Source: Paracoccus xiamenensis
GTDB taxonomy: Bacteria; Pseudomonadota; Alphaproteobacteria; Rhodobacterales; Rhodobacteraceae
Assembly: GCF_011308835.1 (NCBI RefSeq)
Contig: NZ_JAAOHY010000001.1
Coordinates: 1,240,001-1,304,000 of the forward strand
DNA: 64,000 nt
Reading direction: 5' to 3'
The notes beneath the pieces are model-generated. The model was not told where the DNA came from, searched no databases, and saw only the letters and a program-made list of their open reading frames with translations. The position numbers were made by a program, and so were the translations under genes. This document shows positions 1 to 7,080 of the stretch, in pieces. How positions within the stretch are numbered: the first letter of the stretch is position 1; the number at the start of each line of letters is the position of its first letter.

Positions 1-825
1 CCTGCCCTTCGCCGTTTCAAGGAAAGTGAAGGCATCAGCCGACACATGGGAAAGCGTCTCTGCCAGATAGGAATGGATCGGGATATCGACTTCGAAGCCG
101 TCCGGGTTTTTCTTCGTTTTGCGGCGGCGGTAGACGATCCTGCCGTCTCGGATGTGACCTTTGCCCATCCTGACGGCATCACACTTCGCCGCGCCGGTAT
201 AGAGCATCAGCGTCATGCATAGGTGCGCCGGGGTTCCGATCTCGTGGACCTCATAGAAACGGGCGATCTCGCCCTCGTCCCATGAATGGAAGCCGTCCGG
301 GTTCGTCGGATACCGCTTCACGCCCTTGACCGGGTTGTCGGTGCGCCATTCCAACTCGATCGCCAGGTCCATCATCTGCGACAGGCGCTTCAACGTCTTG
401 TTCGCCTGCTGACGCGTCTCGGCCATTTCGGCCTTTATCTCCAGCACGTGGCGGCGGCGCATATGCGAAATGCTCTTGGCGCCGTGCTTGATGCGCAGCG
501 GCTCGATTACCGCTCGATAGTCCGCTGCCGTGCTGTCCGCGACAGTCGGCAGGTGCATCTTTTAGAATTTCACGACCAGATCGTTGAAGCTGCCGGGTAT
601 TGCCCGTGACGCTCCGGCCTTTTCGACCCTGTTGCCGTTCTCGGCCTCGGCATAGCGGCGCTGAAATTCCTCGCTGCCCCATTCCGTGCCGAGTTCAACC
701 GACCGCCCCTTGTGCCGATACCGCCAGCGACGTTTCCCGTGCCTGTCAGAGTAGGAGCGCGCCCGTGGAAACCGATCAGCCCTCTTCACCATGTCAATCC
801 CAATCGTTTGCCGCTTTCGCCCCAT
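1..825 (-). pseudogene. Tyrosine recombinase (phage-type integrase), interrupted by an in-frame stop, 3' end outside window
   Basis: Read leftward from an ATG at 825. The first 87 codons encode a basic N-terminus (MGRKRQTIGIDMVKR). A TAA at 564-562 then interrupts the frame, but the same frame stays open to the window edge for another 187 codons. That part has a core-binding-like stretch (ISHMRRRHVLEIKAEM, then QQANKTLKRLSQMMDLAIE) and the start of the catalytic domain (LMLYTGAAKCDAVRMG). Tyrosine recombinases usually carry the first catalytic Arg in TG-x-R; here Ala holds that place, although the neighbouring Lys could shift the alignment. The remaining catalytic residues lie beyond position 1. 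I infer an inactive integrase from a genomic island or prophage. Restart at ATG 558 would give an N-terminally truncated protein. The family is clear; the inactive state depends on the TAA not being a sequencing error. Confidence 0.75.
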
Positions 826-958
826 CGCAGCCGTCAGTTTAGACTACGATCCTGCCGTCGCGGCCTATCTCGACACGACCTACCCGCAAACCAGCCGCAA
901 CCACGCCCTTAGCTGCGCGGGTTACGTCTACCTGTTTGAAGTTTGCGCGTTGTCCTGA
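791..958 (+). CDS. Possible 55-residue ORF overlapping the integrase start, unrecognised
   Basis: ATG at 791, TGA at 956-958. The second half (DYDPAVAAYLDTTYPQTSR) reads like ordinary protein with normal codon choice. The first 35 bases are antisense to the integrase N-terminus, and I see no convincing ribosome binding site. It may be the surviving 3' end of an older gene cut by the integrase module rather than a working gene. No function is suggested. Confidence 0.18.
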   Translation: MSIPIVCRFRPIAAVSLDYDPAVAAYLDTTYPQTSRNHALSCAGYVYLFEVCALS

Positions 959-1257
959 CATTTGCTGCGGCCTTTTCTTGTTATCCGCTGCCAGAATGAT
1001 AGCCAGCGCCTGCCCCCGGGAGCTAAGGTACTGCGGTTGATAACTGTGGAGAACTTACAGAAATTTTCCGTACGTCATTGTATAAGTGATACTTTTCTTC
1101 TATTTTTGCCCCGATCGAAAAACAGAGCGGGGCGTGCCGCCCCTGCACCCCTGCAACTCCCTTCAACTAACCAAAGGCAGCTAAGCAAGCCAACCACCGC
1201 CTCATCAGCCATCCCCCGGCCGCTTACTGCACGAGCGCGGCCCTCCTCAACAGGTGA
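826..1257. other. Stretch without a recognisable gene, upstream of the integrase
   Basis: Apart from the doubtful small ORF at 791-958, I see no coding region here. Positions about 1030-1110 are clearly more AT-rich than the rest of the window, as is common for regulatory DNA in islands. Longer open frames on both strands here have compositions typical of GC-driven shadow frames. No repeat or attachment site could be identified. Confidence 0.4.
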
Positions 1258-1677
1258 CTACCCTCCGACCCGGAAACGGCGCCGCCGCTGCGTGGAAGGT
1301 CGCCACTTTGACCTGTCACTCGACCGCCGGAGCCGAACGATCCGCGCACCGTCCGGACGATCACGGCACAGATCGGCAGCAACATGGCAGGGCGGCGCAG
1401 GAACGGGCAGATAGTCATTACCGACCGCAGACAGGCGCGGGTTCAGCCTCGGCCAGTCCGGCCCCGGCCCCGCCGATAAGGGAAGCCAGCCTTTCCAGCC
1501 GCCGTGATGTGGTTCGCAGGTCTTCATATACCGGACCTGTGAGCCGTCAGACGATTGCGTCTCAACCGCCACTATCGGCCCCGCCGTCACCAAGGCCGCG
1601 ACTGCCGCCGCCCGTGCGACAGCAGGACCCGCGACGATGGCGGCGACGATCCCCACGGTTGTTCTCAAATTTCGCAT
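1258..1677 (-). CDS. Small hypothetical protein with hydrophobic N-terminus
   Basis: The ATG at 1677 is preceded by GAGGAGGTAAGGCAC, one of the strongest Shine-Dalgarno sequences in the window, which fixes the start. The 139-residue product opens with MRNLRTT and a long Ala/Val-rich hydrophobic stretch (residues about 8-40), as in a signal anchor or small membrane protein. The last two thirds are Pro/Arg-rich and look less natural. In the +1 frame a compositionally better C-terminus (RRLERLASLIGGAG, stopping about 1420) is open, so a frameshift is possible. Just upstream on the same strand a short frame ends GALVVVVGLAG and stops 13 bases before this ATG, suggesting a two-gene phage-like unit. 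I do not recognise the family. Confidence 0.4.
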   Translation of the reverse strand: MRNLRTTVGIVAAIVAGPAVARAAAVAALVTAGPIVAVETQSSDGSQVRYMKTCEPHHGGWKGWLPLSAGPGPDWPRLNPRLSAVGNDYLPVPAPPCHVAADLCRDRPDGARIVRLRRSSDRSKWRPSTQRRRRFRVGG

Positions 1678-2112
1678 GTGCCTTACCTCCTCAACCGGCC
1701 AGACCGACGACAACAACCAAAGCACCGAGACCCGCCAGCATCGCAACGTCATGGAGCGAGGACGATAACGGGCAGGTTGTCCAGGACAGATAGAGCCTCA
1801 ATTGCCGCAACGGCGAAATTCCAGAATATTCTGATACATTCAGCCCGCGCATTCGATAATCCGTCGCTACGCTGACAATAGACTCCTCCGGCCATTCCGA
1901 ATCGGACTATCTGTTCCGGATTTTGCCGTCCGGGTCCAGTGCAGCACAAATATCAATTGCCTCGCGGAAAACCGTCTTCGGACTTGACTTTCGGCGCGCA
2001 AAGTTTCGAAAATTAAAATGACAACATTCGTGAAATAAATATTCGCGCTATTGATTAATCGGAGGGTCAGCCACAACAATTATGATCCACGGTAACAGCT
2101 CCAACTTTGCTA
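1678..2112. other. Stretch without a recognisable gene, between the small ORF and the IS element
   Basis: It holds the short leftward hydrophobic frame mentioned for the neighbouring gene (ending near 1691) and an AT-rich segment from about 1815 to 2110. I see no longer credible ORF, tRNA or repeat array. The AT-rich part runs up to the TA dinucleotide at 2111-2112 that borders the IS element. Confidence 0.4.
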
Positions 2113-2988
2113 GGGTCAGGACCCATTGATTTCCGTCTGGCGGCGTGATTCAGGGCTCGAAAAACGAGCGGTGAACACTGCTGATCTTTTCTGGTTGAGC
2201 GACGTGAAGATGGCGCGTCTTAAGCCCTTATTTCCAAAATCCTACGGCAAACCCCGGGTCGATGACCTGCGTGTATTGAGCGGGATTATCTTCATCGATC
2301 ACAATGGATTGCGGTGGCGAAATGCCCCTGCTGCCTATGGACCTCATAAGACGCTATACAACCGTTGGAAGCGGTGGAGTGACAAAGGTGTCTTCGCCCG
2401 GATGATGGCCGGTCTGGCCGCTGAGCACGGCGAAAAGAAGACTGTGATGATCGACGCCACTTACCTGAAGGCCCACCGAACAGCGACCAGCATGGGCGTG
2501 AGTTTGGAGGATCAGTAAACAGTCCGGGAGACTGTTTTCCCGACGAACGGGGGCGTGGACGCCGGATCGGCCGCACCAAGGGCGGCATGAATCCGAAGAT
2601 GCACGCCATCTGCGGCAGCGAAGGCCGCCCCCCCGAACCTGTTCGTCACGGCGGCTCAGGTCAGTTATTACGTTGGCGCGCGAGCACTGATGAGCAGCCT
2701 GCCGGATGTCGTACTGGCTGCTCTGGGACCGCAGATATGATGCCGACTGGTTCCGGAAAGCATTGAAGGGCAAAGGGATACGCGCCTGTACCCCTGGTCG
2801 GAAGCAACGGAAGAAGACCGTCAAATACGACAAGCGCCGATACACACGTCGCAATCGGATCGATATCATGTTCGGAAGGCTGAAAGATTGGCGGCGTATC
2901 GCAACCCGCTACGACAGATGCCCGAAGGTTTTCCTATCAGCCATCACTCTCGCCGCACTCGTCATTTACTGGCTATAAGTCCAGACCC
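2113..2988 (+). mobile_element. Decayed IS5-family (IS427-like) insertion sequence
   Basis: The left end GGGTCAGGAC (2113-2122) matches the reverse complement of the right end, GGGTCTGGAC (2979-2988), at 9 of 10 positions. Both ends are bordered by TA (2111-2112 and 2989-2990), as expected for the short target duplication of this group; the surrounding tetranucleotide is CTAG on both sides. The 876-base body carries a single rightward transposase. Element length, end sequence and transposase type agree with each other. The transposase is broken, so the copy could move only with a transposase supplied from elsewhere. Confidence 0.85.
2171..2978 (+). pseudogene. IS5-family DDE transposase, frameshifted
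   Basis: Likely start GTG at 2171. The first part (LFWLSDVKMARLKPLFPKS ... LRWRNAPAAYGPHKTLYNRW ... KKTVMIDATYLKAHRTA) is a typical N-terminal half with the first catalytic Asp in MIDATYLKAH. The frame stops at 2518. Matching protein then continues in other frames: GRRIGRTKGGMNPKMHAI near 2555-2610, a shift in the C-run at about 2630, LFVTAAQVSYYVGARALM, and another shift near 2705. It ends with WDRRYDADWF (second Asp) and IMFGRLKDWRRIATRYDRC, stopping at 2978. The position normally held by the third catalytic acid, Glu before IMFGRLK, reads Asp (RIDIMFG). At least three frameshifts show that it is dead. Confidence 0.85.
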
Positions 2989-3091
2989 TAGCGTGCTTTT
3001 ACCAGTTCCGGATCGTTCCCGTTGTGCCGGACAATATCGACAGACTGATTGCGATAAACATGGTCCGGATCAAGGCTGTTTGATCTGGCCG

Positions 3092-3772
3092 CTACTTTAT
3101 TGCAGCTTTGGCGAATGCGAGCAACTCTTGGCCCACTGTCTTTTCAAAAGTGGGGCGGTAATGATTATGGTCTACCAACGCGATTTCTGTGTCAAATCCA
3201 TTTAAAGCAATTGATGTATCAAAACAAAAAAACGGCGTGAAACCCATAGCTTCCTTCAACGCATCAGTGACGGATTCTCGAGATTGATCCATTGCAATAT
3301 CTCCTGTGCGCGCAATATGATTAACGGCGATCACAGGCTTCCCGGAGATTCCCGATATTTGACAAATCGCTTCCGCTAAGTCTTTCGATGTACTGAATTG
3401 AGTTATTGCATGATTCGCTCGCGGGTCTTGGTTTTTCTGGGCATGCCAAAAACGATGCGCATTCACCTCCCATTTATCAATCCAAGTTGTTTTTAATGTG
3501 CAAGCCTCGACGATCACTACGTCAGCCTTCTGGACCAATGATGGCGCAACAAAATCAACGCTTCGATTATCGTCAGTTTCAAACACCAATTCCCGCAGAT
3601 GAAGGGGCGGAGGAACATGACCACAAATTATTTTTAGCGATTGCAGCGCCGCGCTAGCCGTATGTGTGAACCAACAAGGGTCAACTCTATTTAAGAGTAT
3701 TATATCCCCATCGTCATCAAGTCTTCTTAACGGACGATGAATCCGACAGCTTCCTAACGCGAGTATGTTCAT
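3092..3772 (-). CDS. Orphan protein with N-terminal GSC motif, SGNH/WcbI-like (tentative)
   Basis: This is a 226-residue protein starting MNILALGSCRIHRPLRRLDD. A beta-strand followed by GSC-x-x-H near the N-terminus, later VVIVEACTLKTTW and PVIAVNHIARTGD, and a closing DHNHYRP recall GSCFA or WcbI-type SGNH hydrolase-like proteins of surface polysaccharide loci. I cannot assign it firmly. Codon use is AT-richer than in the core genes from 4.9 kb onward, and the gene lies between an IS relic and a broken SRAP gene, so I infer lateral acquisition. A weak GGAAG lies shortly before the ATG. There is no signal peptide or membrane segment. No neighbour suggests a pathway. Confidence 0.6.
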   Translation of the reverse strand: MNILALGSCRIHRPLRRLDDDGDIILLNRVDPCWFTHTASAALQSLKIICGHVPPPLHLRELVFETDDNRSVDFVAPSLVQKADVVIVEACTLKTTWIDKWEVNAHRFWHAQKNQDPRANHAITQFSTSKDLAEAICQISGISGKPVIAVNHIARTGDIAMDQSRESVTDALKEAMGFTPFFCFDTSIALNGFDTEIALVDHNHYRPTFEKTVGQELLAFAKAAIK

Positions 3773-3886
3773 TTTCTTCCAGATATAGACTATCTTGACC
3801 GGGGATAAGACACCTGATCTCCACCAGATGTCGCGGTCTCCTTATACCACTGCAAAGCTTCAAGTCATCATCTATCTGTGGCCGCC

Positions 3887-4489
3887 CTAAATCGCTTCCT
3901 CCACCAACCGCAGCGCACCATCCGGCAGCCGCAGTTGCAGATCCTCCGCCAGGGCTCCTTCCATCCACGACGCCCGATCGTCGGGCCCGCTCAGGATCAC
4001 CGGCATAGCCTTGGGATCGACAGCCTTGACCTCGGCATTTGGCGAGCATGTCAGGAACGCGAAAAGGTCGTCGGCCGTCTCGCCGTCTTTAACCTTACGC
4101 AATGACTTCCAGCCCCTTACCTCGACCCTGGCGAAGAACATCGGCAGATCTTCAGCGGCCGCAAACCACTGGTTGCCTTTCCCACTCCCAAGCGGCTCCG
4201 CAAACGAAGTGGCCGGGACCAGTCACCTGCTTGCTTTCCCAAGCCAGCGCCGCCAGTGAAGCGAGGCGAGGTTGCGCACGTTCGTCACGCCGGGGTCACG
4301 CTCAGTTTTCAGCACAGACGGCGGGGACGGCATCCCCGAGCGGGCTTTAATCAGTTCGAGGCCGTCGCCGTTATGCCGGATGATCGCGCCCGGCTGATCG
4401 GGATGGACGCGGCCTGGCTCAAGGTTGCCTGCGCTGTCCGTCAGCCCCTTGAACAGCTGCCGCCGCTGCAGTCCGCCATCAGGGCACAA
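3887..4489 (-). pseudogene. SRAP-family protein (YedK/HMCES-like, abasic-site sensor), broken by an in-frame TGA
   Basis: SRAP proteins crosslink to abasic sites in single-stranded DNA through Cys2. The frame runs leftward from a TTG at 4489 followed by Cys. Family-like segments follow in order: GNLEPGRVHPDQPGAIIRH, VTNVRNLASLHWRRWLGKAS, then SR-stop-LVPATSFAEP, WFAAAEDLPMFFA, LFAFLTCSPNAEVKAVDPKAM, PVILSGPDD and LRLPDGALRLVEEAI. The stop is TGA at 4225-4223, exactly where the conserved Cys of the RCLVPA motif is expected, and the frame is unchanged across it (TGC to TGA). The first residues after Cys2 (PDGGL) do not look like the family and overlap an integrase fragment on the other strand, so the 5' end is probably also lost. 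Confidence 0.8.
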
Positions 4490-4786
4490 ACCGTTGTCGG
4501 ACCGACCTATCTGCTAAACGGTCACGGCCAGCCATTTGCCAGCAAGAGCGCTTTCGGCAACAAGTTCCGGGACTGGGCACAAGATGCCGGTCTAACCGAT
4601 CGCACACCCCACGGCATCCAAAAAGCCGCTGCCGAACTGCTGGCCCTGCACGGCGCCAGCCAGTACCACATCATGGCGATACACGGTCACAGCAACGCCA
4701 AGACCAGCGAGGTCTACACGCGGGGCGCTGACCGTGATCGCCTGGCAGAACAAGCCATGGAAAAACTGGCGGGGTTAGACTGGTAG
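4457..4786 (+). pseudogene. C-terminal fragment of a tyrosine recombinase
   Basis: About 109 codons match the end of phage-type integrases: LPPLQSAIRAQTVVGPTYLL, GQPFASKSAFGNKFRDW, AGLTDRTPHGIQKAAAELL, then IMAIHGHSNAKTSEVYTRGADR. The nucleophilic Tyr (VYTRGADR) and the His of the GH box are present. The His-x-x-Arg box reads HGIQ instead of the usual HGLR, so the second catalytic Arg is replaced by Gln. The open frame extends upstream to 4256, but that part is antisense to the SRAP remnant and is not integrase-like. The break point near 4457-4489 is therefore a junction between two unrelated genes. This is the 3' remnant of an integrase and probably marks an old island end. Confidence 0.8.
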
Positions 4787-4910
4787 GCGTGGGACACCGC
4801 AAACCTAACCCATTGATTCATATAGGCCAGAAATCGCGCAACGTGGGACACATGGCGACTGAAATCATTAGATAAAATTGCTGGATTGACGGCCCTCCGG
4901 GCCTACCAGT
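4779..4910. repeat. Direct and inverted 10-base repeats at the 3' end of the integrase fragment
   Basis: CGTGGGACAC occurs at 4788-4797 and again at 4842-4851 in the same direction, 54 bases apart. ACTGGTAGGC at 4779-4788 has an exact reverse complement at 4901-4910. The repeats lie between the integrase remnant and the first core gene. I infer possible integrase arm-type sites or an old attachment region. Chance is not excluded for repeats this short. Confidence 0.35.
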
Positions 4911-4928
4911 TCCTCGCCGGAACCCGAC

Positions 4929-5225
4929 TTAACCCTCATCCTCGTCATCGAAGATGCCGACCCGCGCGGGCGGGTCGAGATCGCGGTAAAGCGCCTGCGC
5001 CTGCGTGGCGGGGCCGCGTGTTTCGGACAGTTCCAGCACCTCGATCCGGCGACGGGTCCGGCCTTGGCGCAACTCGATCAGGGTGCCGGGGCGGACGCTG
5101 CGGGCGGGCTTGGCCGGTTGGCCATCGACGCGCACCTTCGAGGCCTCGATCATTTGCTGGGCAAGCGCCCGGGTCTTGTAGAACCGCGCAGCCCAGAGGA
5201 ACTTGTCCAGCCTGACCGAATCCAT
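4929..5225 (-). CDS. S4-domain RNA-binding protein, HslR/Hsp15-like
   Basis: The 98-residue protein starts MDSVRLDKFLWAARFYKTR, the classic opening of an S4 domain (residues about 5-65: KTRALAQQMIEASKVRVDGQ), and has an acidic tail (FDDEDEG). Hsp15-type proteins bind stalled large ribosomal subunits carrying nascent chains. Starting at the ATG at 5225 leaves a 13-base gap after the upstream gene; a longer frame to 5291 would overlap that gene and adds no conserved sequence. It is probably co-transcribed with the DUF442-type gene before it. Family certain, exact role inferred. Confidence 0.85.
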   Translation of the reverse strand: MDSVRLDKFLWAARFYKTRALAQQMIEASKVRVDGQPAKPARSVRPGTLIELRQGRTRRRIEVLELSETRGPATQAQALYRDLDPPARVGIFDDEDEG

Positions 5226-5238
5226 ACCTGCTGCGACC

Positions 5239-5658
5239 TTATTCGGGGTCGCGCAGCGCGCCTGCGATGCCGCGCAGGTCATAGCCGGCATGGGCGCCGG
5301 CGGTGAGTATGTCGTCGCGCGTCTTCAGCCCCGATTGCGACAGCGCCCAGATCGTCGCGCTGCGCGTGCCTGAACGGCAATAGGCCAGCACCGGACCGGG
5401 CATCTCGTCCATGGCCTGACCGAATTCGGCCACAAGATCGGCAGTCAATCCACCCGGACGAACGGGGATAAAGCGGAACTCCAACCCGGCCTCGGCGGCG
5501 GCGCGGGCGATCTGGTCCTGGGTGGGCTGGCCGGGCTCTTCGTCGTCGGGGCGGTTGGCGATCACGCTGCGAAAACCAAGGGCTGCCAGTTCGGCCAGTT
5601 CCTCGGGCAGGATCTGCGGCGTGACCGAGATCGTTTCGTCGATTTTCCTGATATCCAT
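5239..5658 (-). CDS. TIGR01244/DUF442-type phosphatase-like or sulfurtransferase-like protein
   Basis: A 139-residue cytosolic protein from ATG 5658 (MDIRKIDETISVTPQI). The fold family resembles dual-specificity phosphatases. The signature loop is CRSGTRS at residues 94-100, preceded by PVLAYCR, and GFRSVIANRPDDE near residue 28 is also typical. In other bacteria this domain stands alone or is fused to a persulfide-dioxygenase-like hydrolase (Blh), which links it to sulfide metabolism, but no such partner is visible here. An upstream in-frame start at 5709 would add a low-complexity Arg-rich extension and is not used. Substrate unknown. Confidence 0.85.
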   Translation of the reverse strand: MDIRKIDETISVTPQILPEELAELAALGFRSVIANRPDDEEPGQPTQDQIARAAAEAGLEFRFIPVRPGGLTADLVAEFGQAMDEMPGPVLAYCRSGTRSATIWALSQSGLKTRDDILTAGAHAGYDLRGIAGALRDPE

Positions 5659-5763
5659 GTCAAAACCCTTTGCCCTGCGCCCGCCTCGTCCTTCAGGGCG
5701 GCGCGTCACGCCTTCATCTGCCCCGTTTATCGGGCCAAGGCAACCGCGACGCGCCGGATCGGC

Positions 5764-5901
5764 CTAACGGGCGATGCCGTCATCCTTGACCGGAGTACCG
5801 GCCTCGATCTGGCGATCGTGCTGGAATTCCAGCCACATGGCATTGACCACGGCGAACAGCGCCGCCATGGCAAGGCCCAGGATCCATGCAAAATACCACA
5901 T
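5764..5901 (-). CDS. cydX: Cytochrome bd oxidase small subunit CydX
   Basis: A 45-residue protein from ATG 5901 to TAG 5764: one membrane span starting MWYFAWILGLAMAALFAVVN, then a charged tail (FQHDRQIEAG). CydX is the single-pass subunit that stabilises haem binding in cytochrome bd. The MWYFAW opening is the hallmark of the family. It lies 11 bases after cydB on the same strand with GGAGCTCC just before the start, so it is the last cistron of cydDCABX. It is easily missed because it is under 60 residues. Confidence 0.93.
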   Translation of the reverse strand: MWYFAWILGLAMAALFAVVNAMWLEFQHDRQIEAGTPVKDDGIAR

Positions 5902-5912
5902 TCGGAGCTCCT

Positions 5913-7076
5913 TCAATATGCGTGGCTATCTGAATCGGTGACGTCCTCTTCCGTCACCTTGCCCCACAACACCCGGTAAACCCAGGCGGTGTAGAACAGG
6001 ATGAGCGGCAGGAAGATCGCCGAGGCGAACATCATCACGAACAGCGTCAGCTGCGAGGATGAGGCGTCCCAGACCGTCAGCGAGGATCGCGGATCGGTGT
6101 TTGACGGCAAAATGATCGGGAACATGGTCAGCCCGACCGAGGAGACCATCCCGAAGATCGCCATCTTGGACCAGGCCAGCGGCGAACGATCCCCGCCCGA
6201 CCGGAAGGCCCGCAGCACCATCGCGATGCCCAGGAAACCCAGCACCGGCGCGACCACGATCCAAGGCCGCGCGGCATAAGCCGACAGCCAGCTGCCGCCA
6301 TGGACGACCTCGCTCAGCAATGGGTTCGAATGGCCGTTCGGATCCGGCGCGCTGGCAAAGTGGAACCCCTCGATCCCGAAGGCTAGCCACAGCCCGGCAA
6401 GCGCATAGCCTGCGCCAGCGATCATTGCGGCGACCGTGCCGGTGCGGCGGGCGCGGCGGGCGATGGGGTCTTCGGTCTTCAGGATCAGCCAGGCCGATCC
6501 GTGCATGACCAGCATCGACAGGGACACCACCCCCGCCAGCAAGGCAAAGGGCCGCAGCAACCCGGTCAGCTTCTGAAGCGCATTGCCGTCATAGATCGAA
6601 AGCAGGTCTGGCGTCAGGCGGAAGGGTACGCCCAGCAGGATATTGCCCACCGCCACCCCGAACAGCAGCGCCGGCACCGCGCCGCCGTAAAACAGCGCCC
6701 AGTCCCAGCTGCTGCGCCACATCCTGCCCGGCCGCTTGGAGCGGTATTTGAACGCCACCGGCCGCACGATCAGTGCCGACAGGATCAGGAACATCGCCAG
6801 ATAAAAGCCCGAGAAACTGACCGCATAGAGCAACGGCCAGGCGGCGAAAATCGCCCCACCGCCCAGGATGAACCAGACCTGATTGCCCTCCCAAACGGGG
6901 CCGACGGTATTGATGATGACACGCCGTTCGGTATCGGTCCGGCCAAGGAAGGGCAGCAGCGCGCCGACGCCCATGTCGAAACCATCGGTCAGCGCGAAGG
7001 CGATCAGCATCACCCCCATCAGCGCCCACCACAGGACGCGCAGAAATTCCAGCGAGAAAAGCTCGTGCAGAATCAT
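5913..7076 (-). CDS. cydB: Cytochrome bd quinol oxidase subunit II
   Basis: A 387-residue polytopic inner-membrane protein starting MILHELFSLEFLRVLWWALM at ATG 7076. Family landmarks include ALTDGFDMGVGALLPFLGR, INTVGPVWEGNQVWFILGGG and the C-terminal LFYTAWVYRVLWGKV. CydB pairs with CydA to form the bd-type terminal oxidase that oxidises ubiquinol at low oxygen. The start is 4 bases after the cydA stop, so the two are translationally linked. An upstream in-frame start at 7121 would lie inside cydA and is rejected. Full length, nothing unusual. Confidence 0.96.
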   Translation of the reverse strand: MILHELFSLEFLRVLWWALMGVMLIAFALTDGFDMGVGALLPFLGRTDTERRVIINTVGPVWEGNQVWFILGGGAIFAAWPLLYAVSFSGFYLAMFLILSALIVRPVAFKYRSKRPGRMWRSSWDWALFYGGAVPALLFGVAVGNILLGVPFRLTPDLLSIYDGNALQKLTGLLRPFALLAGVVSLSMLVMHGSAWLILKTEDPIARRARRTGTVAAMIAGAGYALAGLWLAFGIEGFHFASAPDPNGHSNPLLSEVVHGGSWLSAYAARPWIVVAPVLGFLGIAMVLRAFRSGGDRSPLAWSKMAIFGMVSSVGLTMFPIILPSNTDPRSSLTVWDASSSQLTLFVMMFASAIFLPLILFYTAWVYRVLWGKVTEEDVTDSDSHAY

Positions 7077-7080
7077 GGGA

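Noticed and set aside
4223..4225. TGA in the SRAP gene read as selenocysteine, since it replaces a conserved Cys
   Set aside because: No convincing SECIS-type stem-loop follows, the 5' end of the gene is also disrupted, and the region is full of other pseudogenes.
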